Shown piece by piece: positions 25,365 to 33,187 of a stretch of DNA of 37,075 bases. Location: positions 1-37,075 of the forward strand of contig CAYZTB010000029.1 of assembly GCA_964481195.1 (NCBI GenBank). The letters are read 5' to 3'. Origin of the DNA: Palsa-948 sp964481195 (GTDB lineage Bacteria > Bacteroidota > Bacteroidia > Palsa-948). The notes under the pieces were generated by a model that ran no database searches, was not told where the DNA came from, and saw only the letters and a program-made list of their open reading frames with translations. Position 1 is the stretch's first letter. Each line of letters opens with the position of its first letter. The position numbers were made by a program, and so were the translations under genes.

Positions 25365-25945
25365 TTTCTTACAGATATTTTTTGAAAAGAAAATAATTTT
25401 TTTATACTTGGCTGATTGCTTTTGGAAAACACCCCGCGTTTAACATCTCGAATGTCTTCGATAGAGTAGAAGGCCCCCGGGTTATGTTTTTGGATTACAT
25501 CAACTAGGGTGTCAATATTTTTCCGTTTAACAATAGTGAAAATAATTTTAACAGGCCCCTTGGATCCGGAGCCTTCAACTACAGTGGCGCCATGATTGGC
25601 AAGCTGCAATTGAGCAATTAATTCATCGCATTTTTCATGTGAAATAATTCGAATGATTTGAAGTCCTAAAGCAATTTTTTCTTCAATAATAATTCCAATG
25701 TAATTCCCCATAGCATATCCTCCCGCCCAGGCAAAATAACAAGCAAAGTTATTTGCTTGTTTCATAACTTGGCTGACAACAATAATCCATATCAATACTT
25801 CAAAAAAGCCTAGAAAGGGAGAGATGTGTTTGTAGCCACGCGAAGTCATTACGTGCCGTAAGGTGCCTAGGGAGACATCGCATATTCTGGCGAAAAAAAT
25901 AATCAGCGGAAGCGTAACCCAATTATATAAATCTATATCACTCAC
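25361..25945 (-). CDS. UPF0316/DUF2179 membrane protein
   Basis: 194-aa protein with three or so N-terminal membrane helices (about 10-28, 45-65, 68-90) typical of DUF5698/UPF0316, and a cytoplasmic C-terminal DUF2179 domain (IIRIISHEKCDELIAQLQ, GPVKIIFTIVKRKNIDTLVDVI, NPGAFYSIEDIRDVKRGVF). The phrases FFARICDVSLGTLRHVMTSRG and FFEVLIWIIVVSQV are family signatures. Relatives in Firmicutes are also of unknown function; the DUF2179 domain resembles ligand-binding ACT-like folds. It overlaps the possible TTG start of the RidA gene by 4 bases, and the next gene upstream begins within 30 bp on the same strand. Confidence 0.85.
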   Translation of the reverse strand: MSDIDLYNWVTLPLIIFFARICDVSLGTLRHVMTSRGYKHISPFLGFFEVLIWIIVVSQVMKQANNFACYFAWAGGYAMGNYIGIIIEEKIALGLQIIRIISHEKCDELIAQLQLANHGATVVEGSGSKGPVKIIFTIVKRKNIDTLVDVIQKHNPGAFYSIEDIRDVKRGVFSKSNQPSIKKLFSFQKISVRN

Positions 25946-25972
25946 AAAAAAAATAATATTGTATATCTGTTT

Positions 25973-27841
25973 TTATTTAAGAAACGTAATCTTTTTAGTA
26001 ATGATCTTGTCTTCTGTTTTTAGGTATAGGAAATAGACTCCTTCTGATAAGGTTTCTATACTTACCTTTTCTCTTTTCCTGTTAATAGAAGTTTGATATA
26101 CTTTAACGCCTAAGCAATTATAAATTGAAAGTTCTGTCTTTGTTTTAATGCCAGAGATATAAAATTCGCCATTAGAAGGATTAGGGAAAATGGAAATTGA
26201 AGGAGCATCGTATTCGAAAACGCTGTTGTTGAATCCAATGCTAATCGTGTCACACTTTACACAGTAATTTGAGTCTGTTACGCAAACGGTATATTGACCT
26301 GGAAGTAATCCGGTAATTGTTGCTGTAGTATAAGAAGTAGGAGACCATAAATAGCTATATGGTTGATTGCCACCTGATACAACAATGGACGCTGTTCCAT
26401 CCGAACAAGTAGAACAATTTGCTGGAGTGCTGCTTATAGAATAAGTTATTGCTGTTCCTGGTTCAGTAATGGTTGTGGAATTACTGTTCGTACATCCATT
26501 AGCATCTGTAATTAATACACTGTAGTTGCCTGCAATCAGACCGGAAATGTTTTGAGTAGTTTCTGTATTTGACCAAGCATAAGTATATGGAGTAGTTCCT
26601 CCAAATACAGCAAAATAAATTAATCCAGTGCTGTCTCCTTTACACAAGATATTATTTGGAATGATAGAATCAAAAATGACAAAAGGCTCTGCCACAAAGA
26701 TAGAGTCTGAGGCTGTGCAGCCATTTGCATCCGTAATTAAAACGGTGTAGCCTCCTGCAGCTAATCCGCTAAGATCTTGCGTAGTAGCTGCATTCGACCA
26801 TGCATACGATACCGGATTATTGGCACCTGCAACTGTTAAGTTTATGGATGCATTGCTACCTCCATTACAAGACACAGATGTAGCGGTAATTGTATTGGTT
26901 AAACTGCAACTGTTGTATTGGTAAAAAGAGTTTACCTGTCCACCCGTATAGCCTGTTCCTACATATCCTGATTTTCCAATGCTAAAACTACAAGCATGGC
27001 TACGCAACGAGCCAGTGAAATTTGGAATTAAGCTCCAGGTATTTCCTGCAGGATCATATTTGTAAAAATCATTATACAATGTTACTAGGCTGTTAGAGCC
27101 TCCTGTTCCAACGTAACCAAAATTGCTAATTACGAAAGCAGATGCACCTTCGCGTGCTGCTCCCGGAAAATTTGCTTTTGCCGTCCATGTGTTTGCAGTT
27201 GTGTCATACTGGTAGATGTCGTTAAAATAAGTAGAAGTGCTTGCCCCTAAACAGATGTAGCCTTTTCCGTTAACAGCAAAACCGGTAGCGCTGCTACGAG
27301 AAGCTCCACCATAATTTGCTTTTTGCAACCAAGAATTTGAAACTGGATTGTATTGCCAAAAGTCTTTTACAACCGAACCTCCAGCATATCCTGTTCCAAC
27401 ATACGCTCTGTTGCCAATTACAAAACTTGCAACATCCATCCTATTAGAACCGCCAAAATCTGCAACCTGCGACCAGCTGTTTCCAGCTACGTCATACTTC
27501 CAAACATCTTTAAGGTAGCTCGGAGAGGAAAATCCTGTTCCAATATATCCATTACCATTCACAGCAAAGCCAAATGCTCCATACCTGCTTGAACCACCAA
27601 AATTTGCTTTTTGAGTCCACACGTTGGTCGTTGGATCATACGCCCAAAGATCCACCCTTGCGGTTCCATTGTAACCTGTGCCCATGTATCCAATCCCGTT
27701 TACTTCAAAGGATACCCCTTTTGAGCGGCCATAGGTTGTATTCGGGCCAAGGTTAGCTTTCATGCTCCATATTCCTTGAGAAAAAATTTGTGATGAAATA
27801 ATTAATAAGAAGAATAGAAGTGTAGTAGTTTTTTGAATCAT
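25973..27841 (-). CDS. T9SS-secreted Kelch beta-propeller protein with SprB-type repeats
   Basis: 622-aa surface or secreted protein. A signal peptide (1-21, ending QIFSQ) is followed by about six Kelch repeats (residues ~24-305). Each has the form WxxKANFGGxxR...GFAVNGxGYIGTG...DVWKYDVxGNSW and together they make a propeller. Then come three repeats of the SprB/adhesin kind (ATSVSCNGGSNASINLTV, YAWSNAATTQDLSGL, AGGYTVLITDANGC), and a T9SS type A sorting domain at the end (ISIFPNPSNGEFYIS, LSEGVYFLYLKT, ITFLK). SprB repeats are known from gliding-motility adhesins. The gene begins 7 bp after the stop of the larger T9SS gene upstream, so both are one transcript. Likely an adhesin or substrate-binding surface protein. 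Confidence 0.88.
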   Translation of the reverse strand: MIQKTTTLLFFLLIISSQIFSQGIWSMKANLGPNTTYGRSKGVSFEVNGIGYMGTGYNGTARVDLWAYDPTTNVWTQKANFGGSSRYGAFGFAVNGNGYIGTGFSSPSYLKDVWKYDVAGNSWSQVADFGGSNRMDVASFVIGNRAYVGTGYAGGSVVKDFWQYNPVSNSWLQKANYGGASRSSATGFAVNGKGYICLGASTSTYFNDIYQYDTTANTWTAKANFPGAAREGASAFVISNFGYVGTGGSNSLVTLYNDFYKYDPAGNTWSLIPNFTGSLRSHACSFSIGKSGYVGTGYTGGQVNSFYQYNSCSLTNTITATSVSCNGGSNASINLTVAGANNPVSYAWSNAATTQDLSGLAAGGYTVLITDANGCTASDSIFVAEPFVIFDSIIPNNILCKGDSTGLIYFAVFGGTTPYTYAWSNTETTQNISGLIAGNYSVLITDANGCTNSNSTTITEPGTAITYSISSTPANCSTCSDGTASIVVSGGNQPYSYLWSPTSYTTATITGLLPGQYTVCVTDSNYCVKCDTISIGFNNSVFEYDAPSISIFPNPSNGEFYISGIKTKTELSIYNCLGVKVYQTSINRKREKVSIETLSEGVYFLYLKTEDKIITKKITFLK

Positions 27842-27848
27842 GAAATAT

Positions 27849-30638
27849 TTATTTTAGAATAATTATTTTTTTTGTTTCCGTATATGCTCCAGCTTTTAAT
27901 ATACAGTAATATGTCCCAGTGCTTAATAGGTTACTTGAGATATTTATACGATGATTTCCTTGAGCAAAAGTCTGATCGACAACAGTTTGTACCAGTTTGC
28001 CATTTAAATCAAATAAATTGATTTTAATCTGCTCGTTACGTTGTGTAGTGAATTGGATGGTTGCGGCATTTGAAACGGGATTAGGATAAACTGCTAAATA
28101 AAAATTAGGTAATTCAACCTCTGGTTTAGAAAGCACATCGTTAATGCTGGTGATTTTAGAAGTAAATATTCCTTGTGAATGCGTAGCTACAGCTACAAAA
28201 CCATCTAAGGTTCTTGCGTCAATCATATCACAAATCGAATTGCCAATAGTGGATGAACCTTGTTGAGCCCATAGGGTAGAAGTGCCATTTAAGAAAGTGG
28301 TGGTATATAATCCGGTACTGGTAGCTGCTAGATAAACTATTCCATCTGAAACTGGAAGAATGCTAATCCATCTTACCGATGACCCATTTCCTGTGCCCGA
28401 TGAATTTTGTTCAAGGTTTCCTGCAACTTTGGTCCACGTAGGAGCAATAGAGTCTGCATTGGACGAATAATATATGCTGTAAACATTGTAATTTGAAAAT
28501 GCAACCATCACATTTCCGGCATCCAGCGGATCAATAGCAATACAACTAACATTTCCTCCGTTAGGAAAATTATTCGGACTTGTATTTCCTGTAATGTTAA
28601 CTGGAACAGGAATTCCGGTATTTGCATTGTCAAGTCTATAAATATTTTTGCTGCTAGTTCCATAATACACGGTGTTAGCAGGATTTTTTGAAACAGCTAC
28701 CGCAGTAATTTTTGCATTTGCTATTGGAACAGTATCTGTGAACATGGTCCATCCGGTGCTGATAGTATCCCAATTTCCACTCATTGGTATGGAGTTTAAA
28801 GCATCGTTCCTCCATAAATTTTTTCCGCCCGCTAGATACATTACATTGTTGTCGTTAGGGTCTAACACATATGGATTTATGAATTGATAACCTTTTCCTC
28901 CTATAGGATCAATGCGAGCAAAAGTTTGAACTGCTCCGGCAGCACCCAACGTTGCCTTCATCATTTTTCCGTTTTGAATGGATAAATAATAAAAGGCTTT
29001 ATTATTTGCTATGGCACAATAGGAACCATCACCACCCCTTGGACTAACCCAGTTTGCCTGTGAGTTTTTCGAATTTACAAACCAACTTCCATTATCTTGA
29101 GTGCCGCCAATGATAGTGCTGTCGTTTGGGCTTTTAGGATCTAATGCTACAGTATAAAACATAGAAGTTAGGTATCCGTTGTTTAGCGGTGTCCAGGCAA
29201 CCGTAGTAGCAGCGTTGTTTGTTGTTTTAAAAATTCCACCGTCATTGGCCGAATACATGATGTTGGGATTGCTTGGGTCAAATACTACTTCATGCTGGTC
29301 AGGGTGATGATTAAGATAATTATTTACAATAGGTAACGTAGCGCCTTGTTGATAGCCACCAATAAATTTAGTGCTGTCGGGTGTAAAAAAACCGGATGTG
29401 GAACGATACAAATTTGTGCCGCCCAAGAAAACGATTGCCGTATCGGTTGGATGGATTTTTACAATCATGTTGTATCCTCCCTGAGTTGATTGCTTGTCAA
29501 ACAACCCTCCTGTGGTTGGAAGATTGGCAGATAGATCAAACCAAGAGCTTGCTAATGTATCGTAATCATATTTCCATAAGCTATTCCATTCTACATCGCC
29601 AACAAAGTTTGTATCCGGTGTGCCAAAACCTGTTGTAGTGCCTGCAAAAAAGTAAACTTGATTTTCATCGGATGGAGAAATTCCAATTTTTACTCTTCCG
29701 TATTTTGTAGGGAATCCAGCTGGCGTAATGTTTGTCCAATTTAACCCATCGCTAGAACGCCATATTCCTTTTTGTGCGCCCGAAGCAGGAGGGTTTGAAA
29801 AAGTTTCTTCACTCAATGTAGCATACACTGCGCCCGAAGGAGTAACTGCAACATCCGAAAAATAGGAGTAAGGGCTTGCATTTCCTTTTGCTACAGTCCA
29901 GGTGTTACCTCCGTTTACGCTTTTAAAAATGCCTCCGTAAGTTGCTGCATAAACTACATCGTTAGTAAGATCTGCCGGATTTGTTGCAACGTTCCAAATA
30001 ATATCCCAGATATTATCAAATGTTTGTGGCGTTCCCGATACGGTTGATGCAAGTGAGTTCCAGGTTATACCTCCATCCATAGATTTATACATTCCATTGC
30101 CAAGATAAAAAGCTCCGGTGCTGCTGGCAGATTGGCCATAACCTTCTCCGGTACCAATATACCAGGTGTTTGTTTTTCCTACCCTTGCATCTTGCGCAAT
30201 GCAGGAGATGCTTTGGTGGATTTCGTTCCAATGTTGTGTCCAATTGGTTCCGGCATTATTTGACAGCCACATGCCTCCTGAGGTGCTACCGGCAAGAAGC
30301 TTATTGGGGTTTGCTATATCAACTGCAAAAGCACGTGTTCTTCCTCCAACATTCCAAGGACCTCTTGGTTCCCAAGTTAGAGTAGCTAATTTATTTTCAT
30401 TGTTAAAGCCTGGAATAGTTTTCGAAAAATCCAATTCTTTTTTTCGAATGCCATCCGGTATTTTACCTGTTTCAGGATCTCGAAGGCGAGAAATTTCCCA
30501 GTCTGTTCTGCCCATAATGCTGTTGCCTTCAATTTGAATGAAAAAAGTTTTAGGAACTTTCACAAATTCTGAAGAAAGAAAGCCTGTTGCTATCAGCGAA
30601 ATAAAAATTCCTGCTTTGAGCGTATTAATAGAAGTCAT
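27849..30638 (-). CDS. T9SS-secreted BNR/Vps10-like beta-propeller protein
   Basis: 929-aa exported protein. The hydrophobic N-terminus (MTSINTLKAGIFISLIATGF) serves as a signal or anchor. The body contains many Asp-box-like repeats, the glycosidase/sortilin type: NNAGTNWTQHW, MDGGITWNSL, VNGGNTWTVA and SSDGLNWTNI. These mark a large multi-bladed propeller. The opening phrase WEPRGPWNVGGRTRAFAVD recurs in Bacteroidota proteins of this class. A T9SS sorting domain closes the protein (LAVYPNPVSNAATIQF, INLFDLNGKLVQTV, LSTGTYYCILKAG, IIILK). No sialidase catalytic Arg triad or Tyr nucleophile could be picked out, so it is not called a sialidase. Cotranscribed with the downstream Kelch protein. 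Confidence 0.88.
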   Translation of the reverse strand: MTSINTLKAGIFISLIATGFLSSEFVKVPKTFFIQIEGNSIMGRTDWEISRLRDPETGKIPDGIRKKELDFSKTIPGFNNENKLATLTWEPRGPWNVGGRTRAFAVDIANPNKLLAGSTSGGMWLSNNAGTNWTQHWNEIHQSISCIAQDARVGKTNTWYIGTGEGYGQSASSTGAFYLGNGMYKSMDGGITWNSLASTVSGTPQTFDNIWDIIWNVATNPADLTNDVVYAATYGGIFKSVNGGNTWTVAKGNASPYSYFSDVAVTPSGAVYATLSEETFSNPPASGAQKGIWRSSDGLNWTNITPAGFPTKYGRVKIGISPSDENQVYFFAGTTTGFGTPDTNFVGDVEWNSLWKYDYDTLASSWFDLSANLPTTGGLFDKQSTQGGYNMIVKIHPTDTAIVFLGGTNLYRSTSGFFTPDSTKFIGGYQQGATLPIVNNYLNHHPDQHEVVFDPSNPNIMYSANDGGIFKTTNNAATTVAWTPLNNGYLTSMFYTVALDPKSPNDSTIIGGTQDNGSWFVNSKNSQANWVSPRGGDGSYCAIANNKAFYYLSIQNGKMMKATLGAAGAVQTFARIDPIGGKGYQFINPYVLDPNDNNVMYLAGGKNLWRNDALNSIPMSGNWDTISTGWTMFTDTVPIANAKITAVAVSKNPANTVYYGTSSKNIYRLDNANTGIPVPVNITGNTSPNNFPNGGNVSCIAIDPLDAGNVMVAFSNYNVYSIYYSSNADSIAPTWTKVAGNLEQNSSGTGNGSSVRWISILPVSDGIVYLAATSTGLYTTTFLNGTSTLWAQQGSSTIGNSICDMIDARTLDGFVAVATHSQGIFTSKITSINDVLSKPEVELPNFYLAVYPNPVSNAATIQFTTQRNEQIKINLFDLNGKLVQTVVDQTFAQGNHRINISSNLLSTGTYYCILKAGAYTETKKIIILK

Positions 30639-30718
30639 GTTGTGAAATTACGATGGGTTTAAATGTAGGGTTTTTATTGCAAAAATTAATCTTCTGTTTA
30701 CGAAATATTGGTGCGTTA

Positions 30719-31411
30719 TTATTTTAAAATATCATAAACTATGGGGTAAATGATTTGCTCCCAAATAGCATATTCTTTCGCTGAAGGATGCAAATTGTCT
30801 TTTGAAGTAAGCTCTAAATCCTGAATCATTTTTTGAGACTCAGGAAATATATCTACGCAAAAAAGATTTCTTTTTTCAGACTCCGTAGTAATGATAGCAT
30901 TGAATTCCTGCAGTCCTTCGCTTATGTTTCTGCCCTTCGCATATTTTGGTCCTTCGGGAGTGGCGCTAAAATCTGGAATGGTAATGAGCACTAGTTTGCT
31001 TTTATCAGGCAATCCGTTTTGAATGTGATCAATTATTTGAATTAAATTATTTTGGAATGCTTCTTTGGTAACCCCTTGTACCCAATCATTCACGCCAATT
31101 AAAAGTGTTGAAAAAGTCGTGGAGGAAGAGTCGAAAATTGGTAGCTCTTTCTCAATTAAATCTTTCGTAGTCCATCCGGTTCTTGATGGGTTAGCAACTA
31201 AGGTTATAGGAATTCCATTGTTGCTTAATCGTTCGGTTAGAATAACCGGCCAGGAATCTTCCCATGCAGCACCTTCGCAAATAGTGTAGGAATCTCCAAG
31301 AGCTACGTATCTTATCAGATTATTATCTTCCGGTGATGTTTTATTTCCCATAATTTTTCTGGGGCTAAAATAAAGAATCTTACAGGGCGAAAAAATCATT
31401 TTTACTGACAT
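30719..31411 (-). CDS. SGNH/GDSL family hydrolase
   Basis: 230-aa serine esterase of the SGNH fold. Block I is YVALGDSYT (GDS at 39-41), block III is LLIGVNDWVQG (the Asn) and block V is DNLHPSAKEYA (Asp and His), so the full Ser-Gly-Asn-His set is present. Members act on small acyl esters, lysophospholipids or acetylated sugars; the substrate here is unknown. An internal ATG at 31351 gives a start nearer the domain (MGNKTSPEDN). The residues before it (CKILYFSPRKI) are not a clear signal peptide, so the shorter form is plausible and the protein may be cytoplasmic. It is divergent from the paaG-like gene across 63 bp. Confidence 0.87.
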   Translation of the reverse strand: MSVKMIFSPCKILYFSPRKIMGNKTSPEDNNLIRYVALGDSYTICEGAAWEDSWPVILTERLSNNGIPITLVANPSRTGWTTKDLIEKELPIFDSSSTTFSTLLIGVNDWVQGVTKEAFQNNLIQIIDHIQNGLPDKSKLVLITIPDFSATPEGPKYAKGRNISEGLQEFNAIITTESEKRNLFCVDIFPESQKMIQDLELTSKDNLHPSAKEYAIWEQIIYPIVYDILK

Positions 31412-31474
31412 CTTGCAAACATTTTATAAGTATTTGTTATATAATTATACATCTTTGCATAAACCCTATTACGT

Positions 31475-32254
31475 ATGCAGTATCAATTCATAAAATTTTT
31501 AATCGAGGATTCGGTTGGTCAAATTACACTTAACAGACCTGAAACCTTAAATAGCTTTAACAGAGCTATGGCCAAAGAACTTCAAGACGCCTTAGATGTT
31601 TGTGCATCCGATAAAGGAATACGTGCCGTTTATTTAACAGGCGAAGGAAGAGCCTTTTGTGCGGGGCAGGATTTGCAGGAAGCAATTTCGCCTGATGTGA
31701 AAATTGCAGACATCGTACGCGAATCATATAATCCAATAATTCTTAAAATAAGAAACCTTGAAAAGCCTGTAGTATGTGCTGTTAATGGTGTAGCTGCAGG
31801 AGCAGGTGCTAATATTGCCATTGCTTGCGATATTACTTTTGCCTGTGAGAGTGCTAGTTTCATTCAGTCGTTTGCCAACATTGGATTAATACCGGATAGT
31901 GCAGGTACATTTTTTCTCCCTCGTTTAGTAGGAATGCAGCGTGCTACAGCCATGGCTATGTTGGGAGATAAAATAAAAGCTGCACAAGCAGCAGCGTTTG
32001 GTTTAATATGGAAAGCTGTGTCGGATGAAAGTTTAACTCAGGAAGCTTTAGGTGCTGCTAAAAAATTAGCTGCCATGCCTACTATAGGATTTGGTCTGAC
32101 AAAAAAATTATTTAATCAAGGGTTGTCAAATGATTTAAGTTCTCAGCTTAAATTGGAAGAACAACTACAGCAGGAAGCCGGCAATTCCAAAGATCATAAA
32201 GAAGGGGTGAATGCTTTTTTGGAAAAAAGAAAGCCTGTTTTTACGGGAGAATAA
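31475..32254 (+). CDS. paaG: Enoyl-CoA hydratase/isomerase family protein, PaaG-like
   Basis: 259-aa crotonase-fold enzyme closest to PaaG/PaaB. PaaG converts ring-1,2-epoxyphenylacetyl-CoA to an oxepin or acts as a delta3-delta2 enoyl-CoA isomerase in phenylacetate degradation. The oxyanion-hole segments AFCAGQDLQEA and NGVAAGAGANIAIACDI are clear. The phrase IGLIPDSAGTFFLPRLVG places Asp (D141) where hydratases have Glu, the PaaG signature. The GLIWKAV segment also matches PaaG. No other phenylacetate genes are in the window, so a general beta-oxidation isomerase is an alternative. A weak promoter-like CATCTTTG lies just upstream of the start, at about 31450-31457. Confidence 0.85.
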   Translation: MQYQFIKFLIEDSVGQITLNRPETLNSFNRAMAKELQDALDVCASDKGIRAVYLTGEGRAFCAGQDLQEAISPDVKIADIVRESYNPIILKIRNLEKPVVCAVNGVAAGAGANIAIACDITFACESASFIQSFANIGLIPDSAGTFFLPRLVGMQRATAMAMLGDKIKAAQAAAFGLIWKAVSDESLTQEALGAAKKLAAMPTIGFGLTKKLFNQGLSNDLSSQLKLEEQLQQEAGNSKDHKEGVNAFLEKRKPVFTGE

Positions 32255-32258
32255 TTCC

Positions 32259-32293
32259 GCCACGAATTCCACTAATTAGCACTAATTTTTTAG
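32259..32293 (+). repeat. Short interspersed repeat (CACGAATT/CACTAATT type), second copy
   Basis: GCCACGAATTCCACTAATTA followed by GCACTAATTTTTT lies 5 bases after the paaG-like stop. It shares the GCCACGAATT and CCACTAATTA units with 20152-20183, in the same orientation, lacking one middle unit. Confidence 0.55.
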
Positions 32294-32358
32294 TTAAAGT
32301 GGATGAATTTGGTTGCTAATTTTTTTGATGTACTCGCTCGGTTTTGTTTTGAGGCAAG

Positions 32359-32547
32359 CTAATGCGTAAGCCTGATTAAAAAAACCAAGAGTGTAAGTAC
32401 AACTGCTATTCCCAGGAGTACTACCCACACGTTTTTATAATAAATCCGTATCATTTTAAGATCAGAGCGATAAGCAAAAAAGAGCATTATTGCAAATGAG
32501 ATGATGAATATGAGTGCAAATGTTTTTTGACCTTGGGAGAATGGCAT
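32359..32547 (-). CDS. Small two-helix membrane protein
   Basis: 62-aa protein MPFSQGQKTFALIFII... with two hydrophobic helices (about 9-25 and 40-58) separated by a polar, basic loop (YRSDLKMIRIYYKN). The short conserved-looking pattern FSQGQK...YRxDLK...YYKNVW reads like a small membrane protein I associate with Bacteroidota; function unknown. An open frame continues upstream to 32691, adding an Asn/Thr-rich peptide from the tandem repeat. The ATG at 32547 is chosen because the extension is encoded by repeat DNA and ends in unlike sequence (EVLKVLYFYGKYYCL). The 9-bp array begins about 50 bp upstream of this start. Confidence 0.6.
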   Translation of the reverse strand: MPFSQGQKTFALIFIISFAIMLFFAYRSDLKMIRIYYKNVWVVLLGIAVVLTLLVFLIRLTH

Positions 32548-32598
32548 AAGACAATAGTATTTTCCGTAAAAGTATAAAACCTTTAATACCTCTGCATC

Positions 32599-33150
32599 AT
32601 TGGTATAATTTGAATTATTCGTATCATCCGCATTATTCGCATTATTTGTATTATTTGTATTATTTGTATTCATTCGTATCATTCGTATCATTTGTATTCA
32701 TTAGTATCATTCGCATTATTTGTATCATTTGTATTATTTGTATCATTTGTATTATTTGTATCATTTGTATTATTTGTATCATTTGTATTATTTGTATTAT
32801 TTGTATCATTCGCATTATTTGTATCATTCGCATTATTTGTATCATTCGCATTATTTGTATCATTAGTATCATTCGCATCATTAGTATCATTCGCATTATT
32901 TGTATCATTTGTATTCATTAGTATCATTCGCATTATTTGTATCATTCGTATCATTTNNNNNNNNNNNNNNNNNNNNNNNNNNNNNNNNNNNNNNNNNNNN
33001 NNNNNNNNNNNNNNNNNNNNNNNNNNNNNNNNNNNNNNNNNNNNNNNNNNNNNNNNTCATTAGTATCATTCGCATTATTTGTATCATTCGTATCATTTGT
33101 ATTCATTAGTATTATTTGTATTATTTGTATTCATTCGCATTATTCGTATT
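32599..33150 (+). repeat. 9-bp tandem repeat array (about 49 units seen) interrupted by an assembly gap
   Basis: Units follow ATT[T/C/A]G[T/C]AT[T/C]. About 39 lie before the gap (the first two degenerate) and 10 after it. At least five units are 10 bp long, with an extra base giving TATTC, which shifts the frame. Local expansions as 18-bp dimers are visible: ATTTGTATC-ATTTGTATT four times from 32719, then ATTTGTATC-ATTCGCATT three times. Because the unit is 9 bp, several frames stay open through it (Asn-Asp-Thr-rich on the minus strand, Ile/Val/Phe-rich on the plus); I regard none as genes. The array fills the divergent region between the small membrane gene and the wzc-like gene, 32548-33187. 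Confidence 0.95.
32957..33056. other. Assembly gap of 100 N with identical 42-base flanks
   Basis: Exactly 100 Ns, the convention for a gap of unknown size. The last 42 bases before it (32915-32956) are identical to the first 42 after it (33057-33098). The two contigs may overlap, or the assembler may have stopped at a repeat it could not resolve. Confidence 0.98.
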
Positions 33151-33162
33151 TTCTTATATTTG
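33134..33162 (+). promoter_or_regulatory. Candidate promoter of the wzc-like gene at the edge of the repeat array
   Basis: TATATTTG at 33155-33162 is a full match to TAnnTTTG. A -33-like TTCG (33134-33137, one mismatch to TTTG) lies 17 bases upstream inside the last array units. The start codon is 25 bases downstream. If real, the upstream element is supplied by repeat DNA. Confidence 0.4.
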
Positions 33163-33187
33163 TGGAAATTAACAACATACCCAAAAA

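Noticed and set aside
27849..30638. Sialidase assignment for the 929-aa propeller protein
   Set aside because: Asp-box-like repeats are present, but no catalytic arginine triad or tyrosine could be identified, and such repeats also occur in non-enzymatic propellers.
32548..32691. N-terminal Asn-rich extension of the small membrane protein
   Set aside because: It is encoded by repeat DNA plus a leader-like stretch. The ATG at 32547 starts a compact two-helix protein.
32599..33150. CRISPR array
   Set aside because: Units are 9-10 bp and directly tandem with no spacers, and no cas genes are present.
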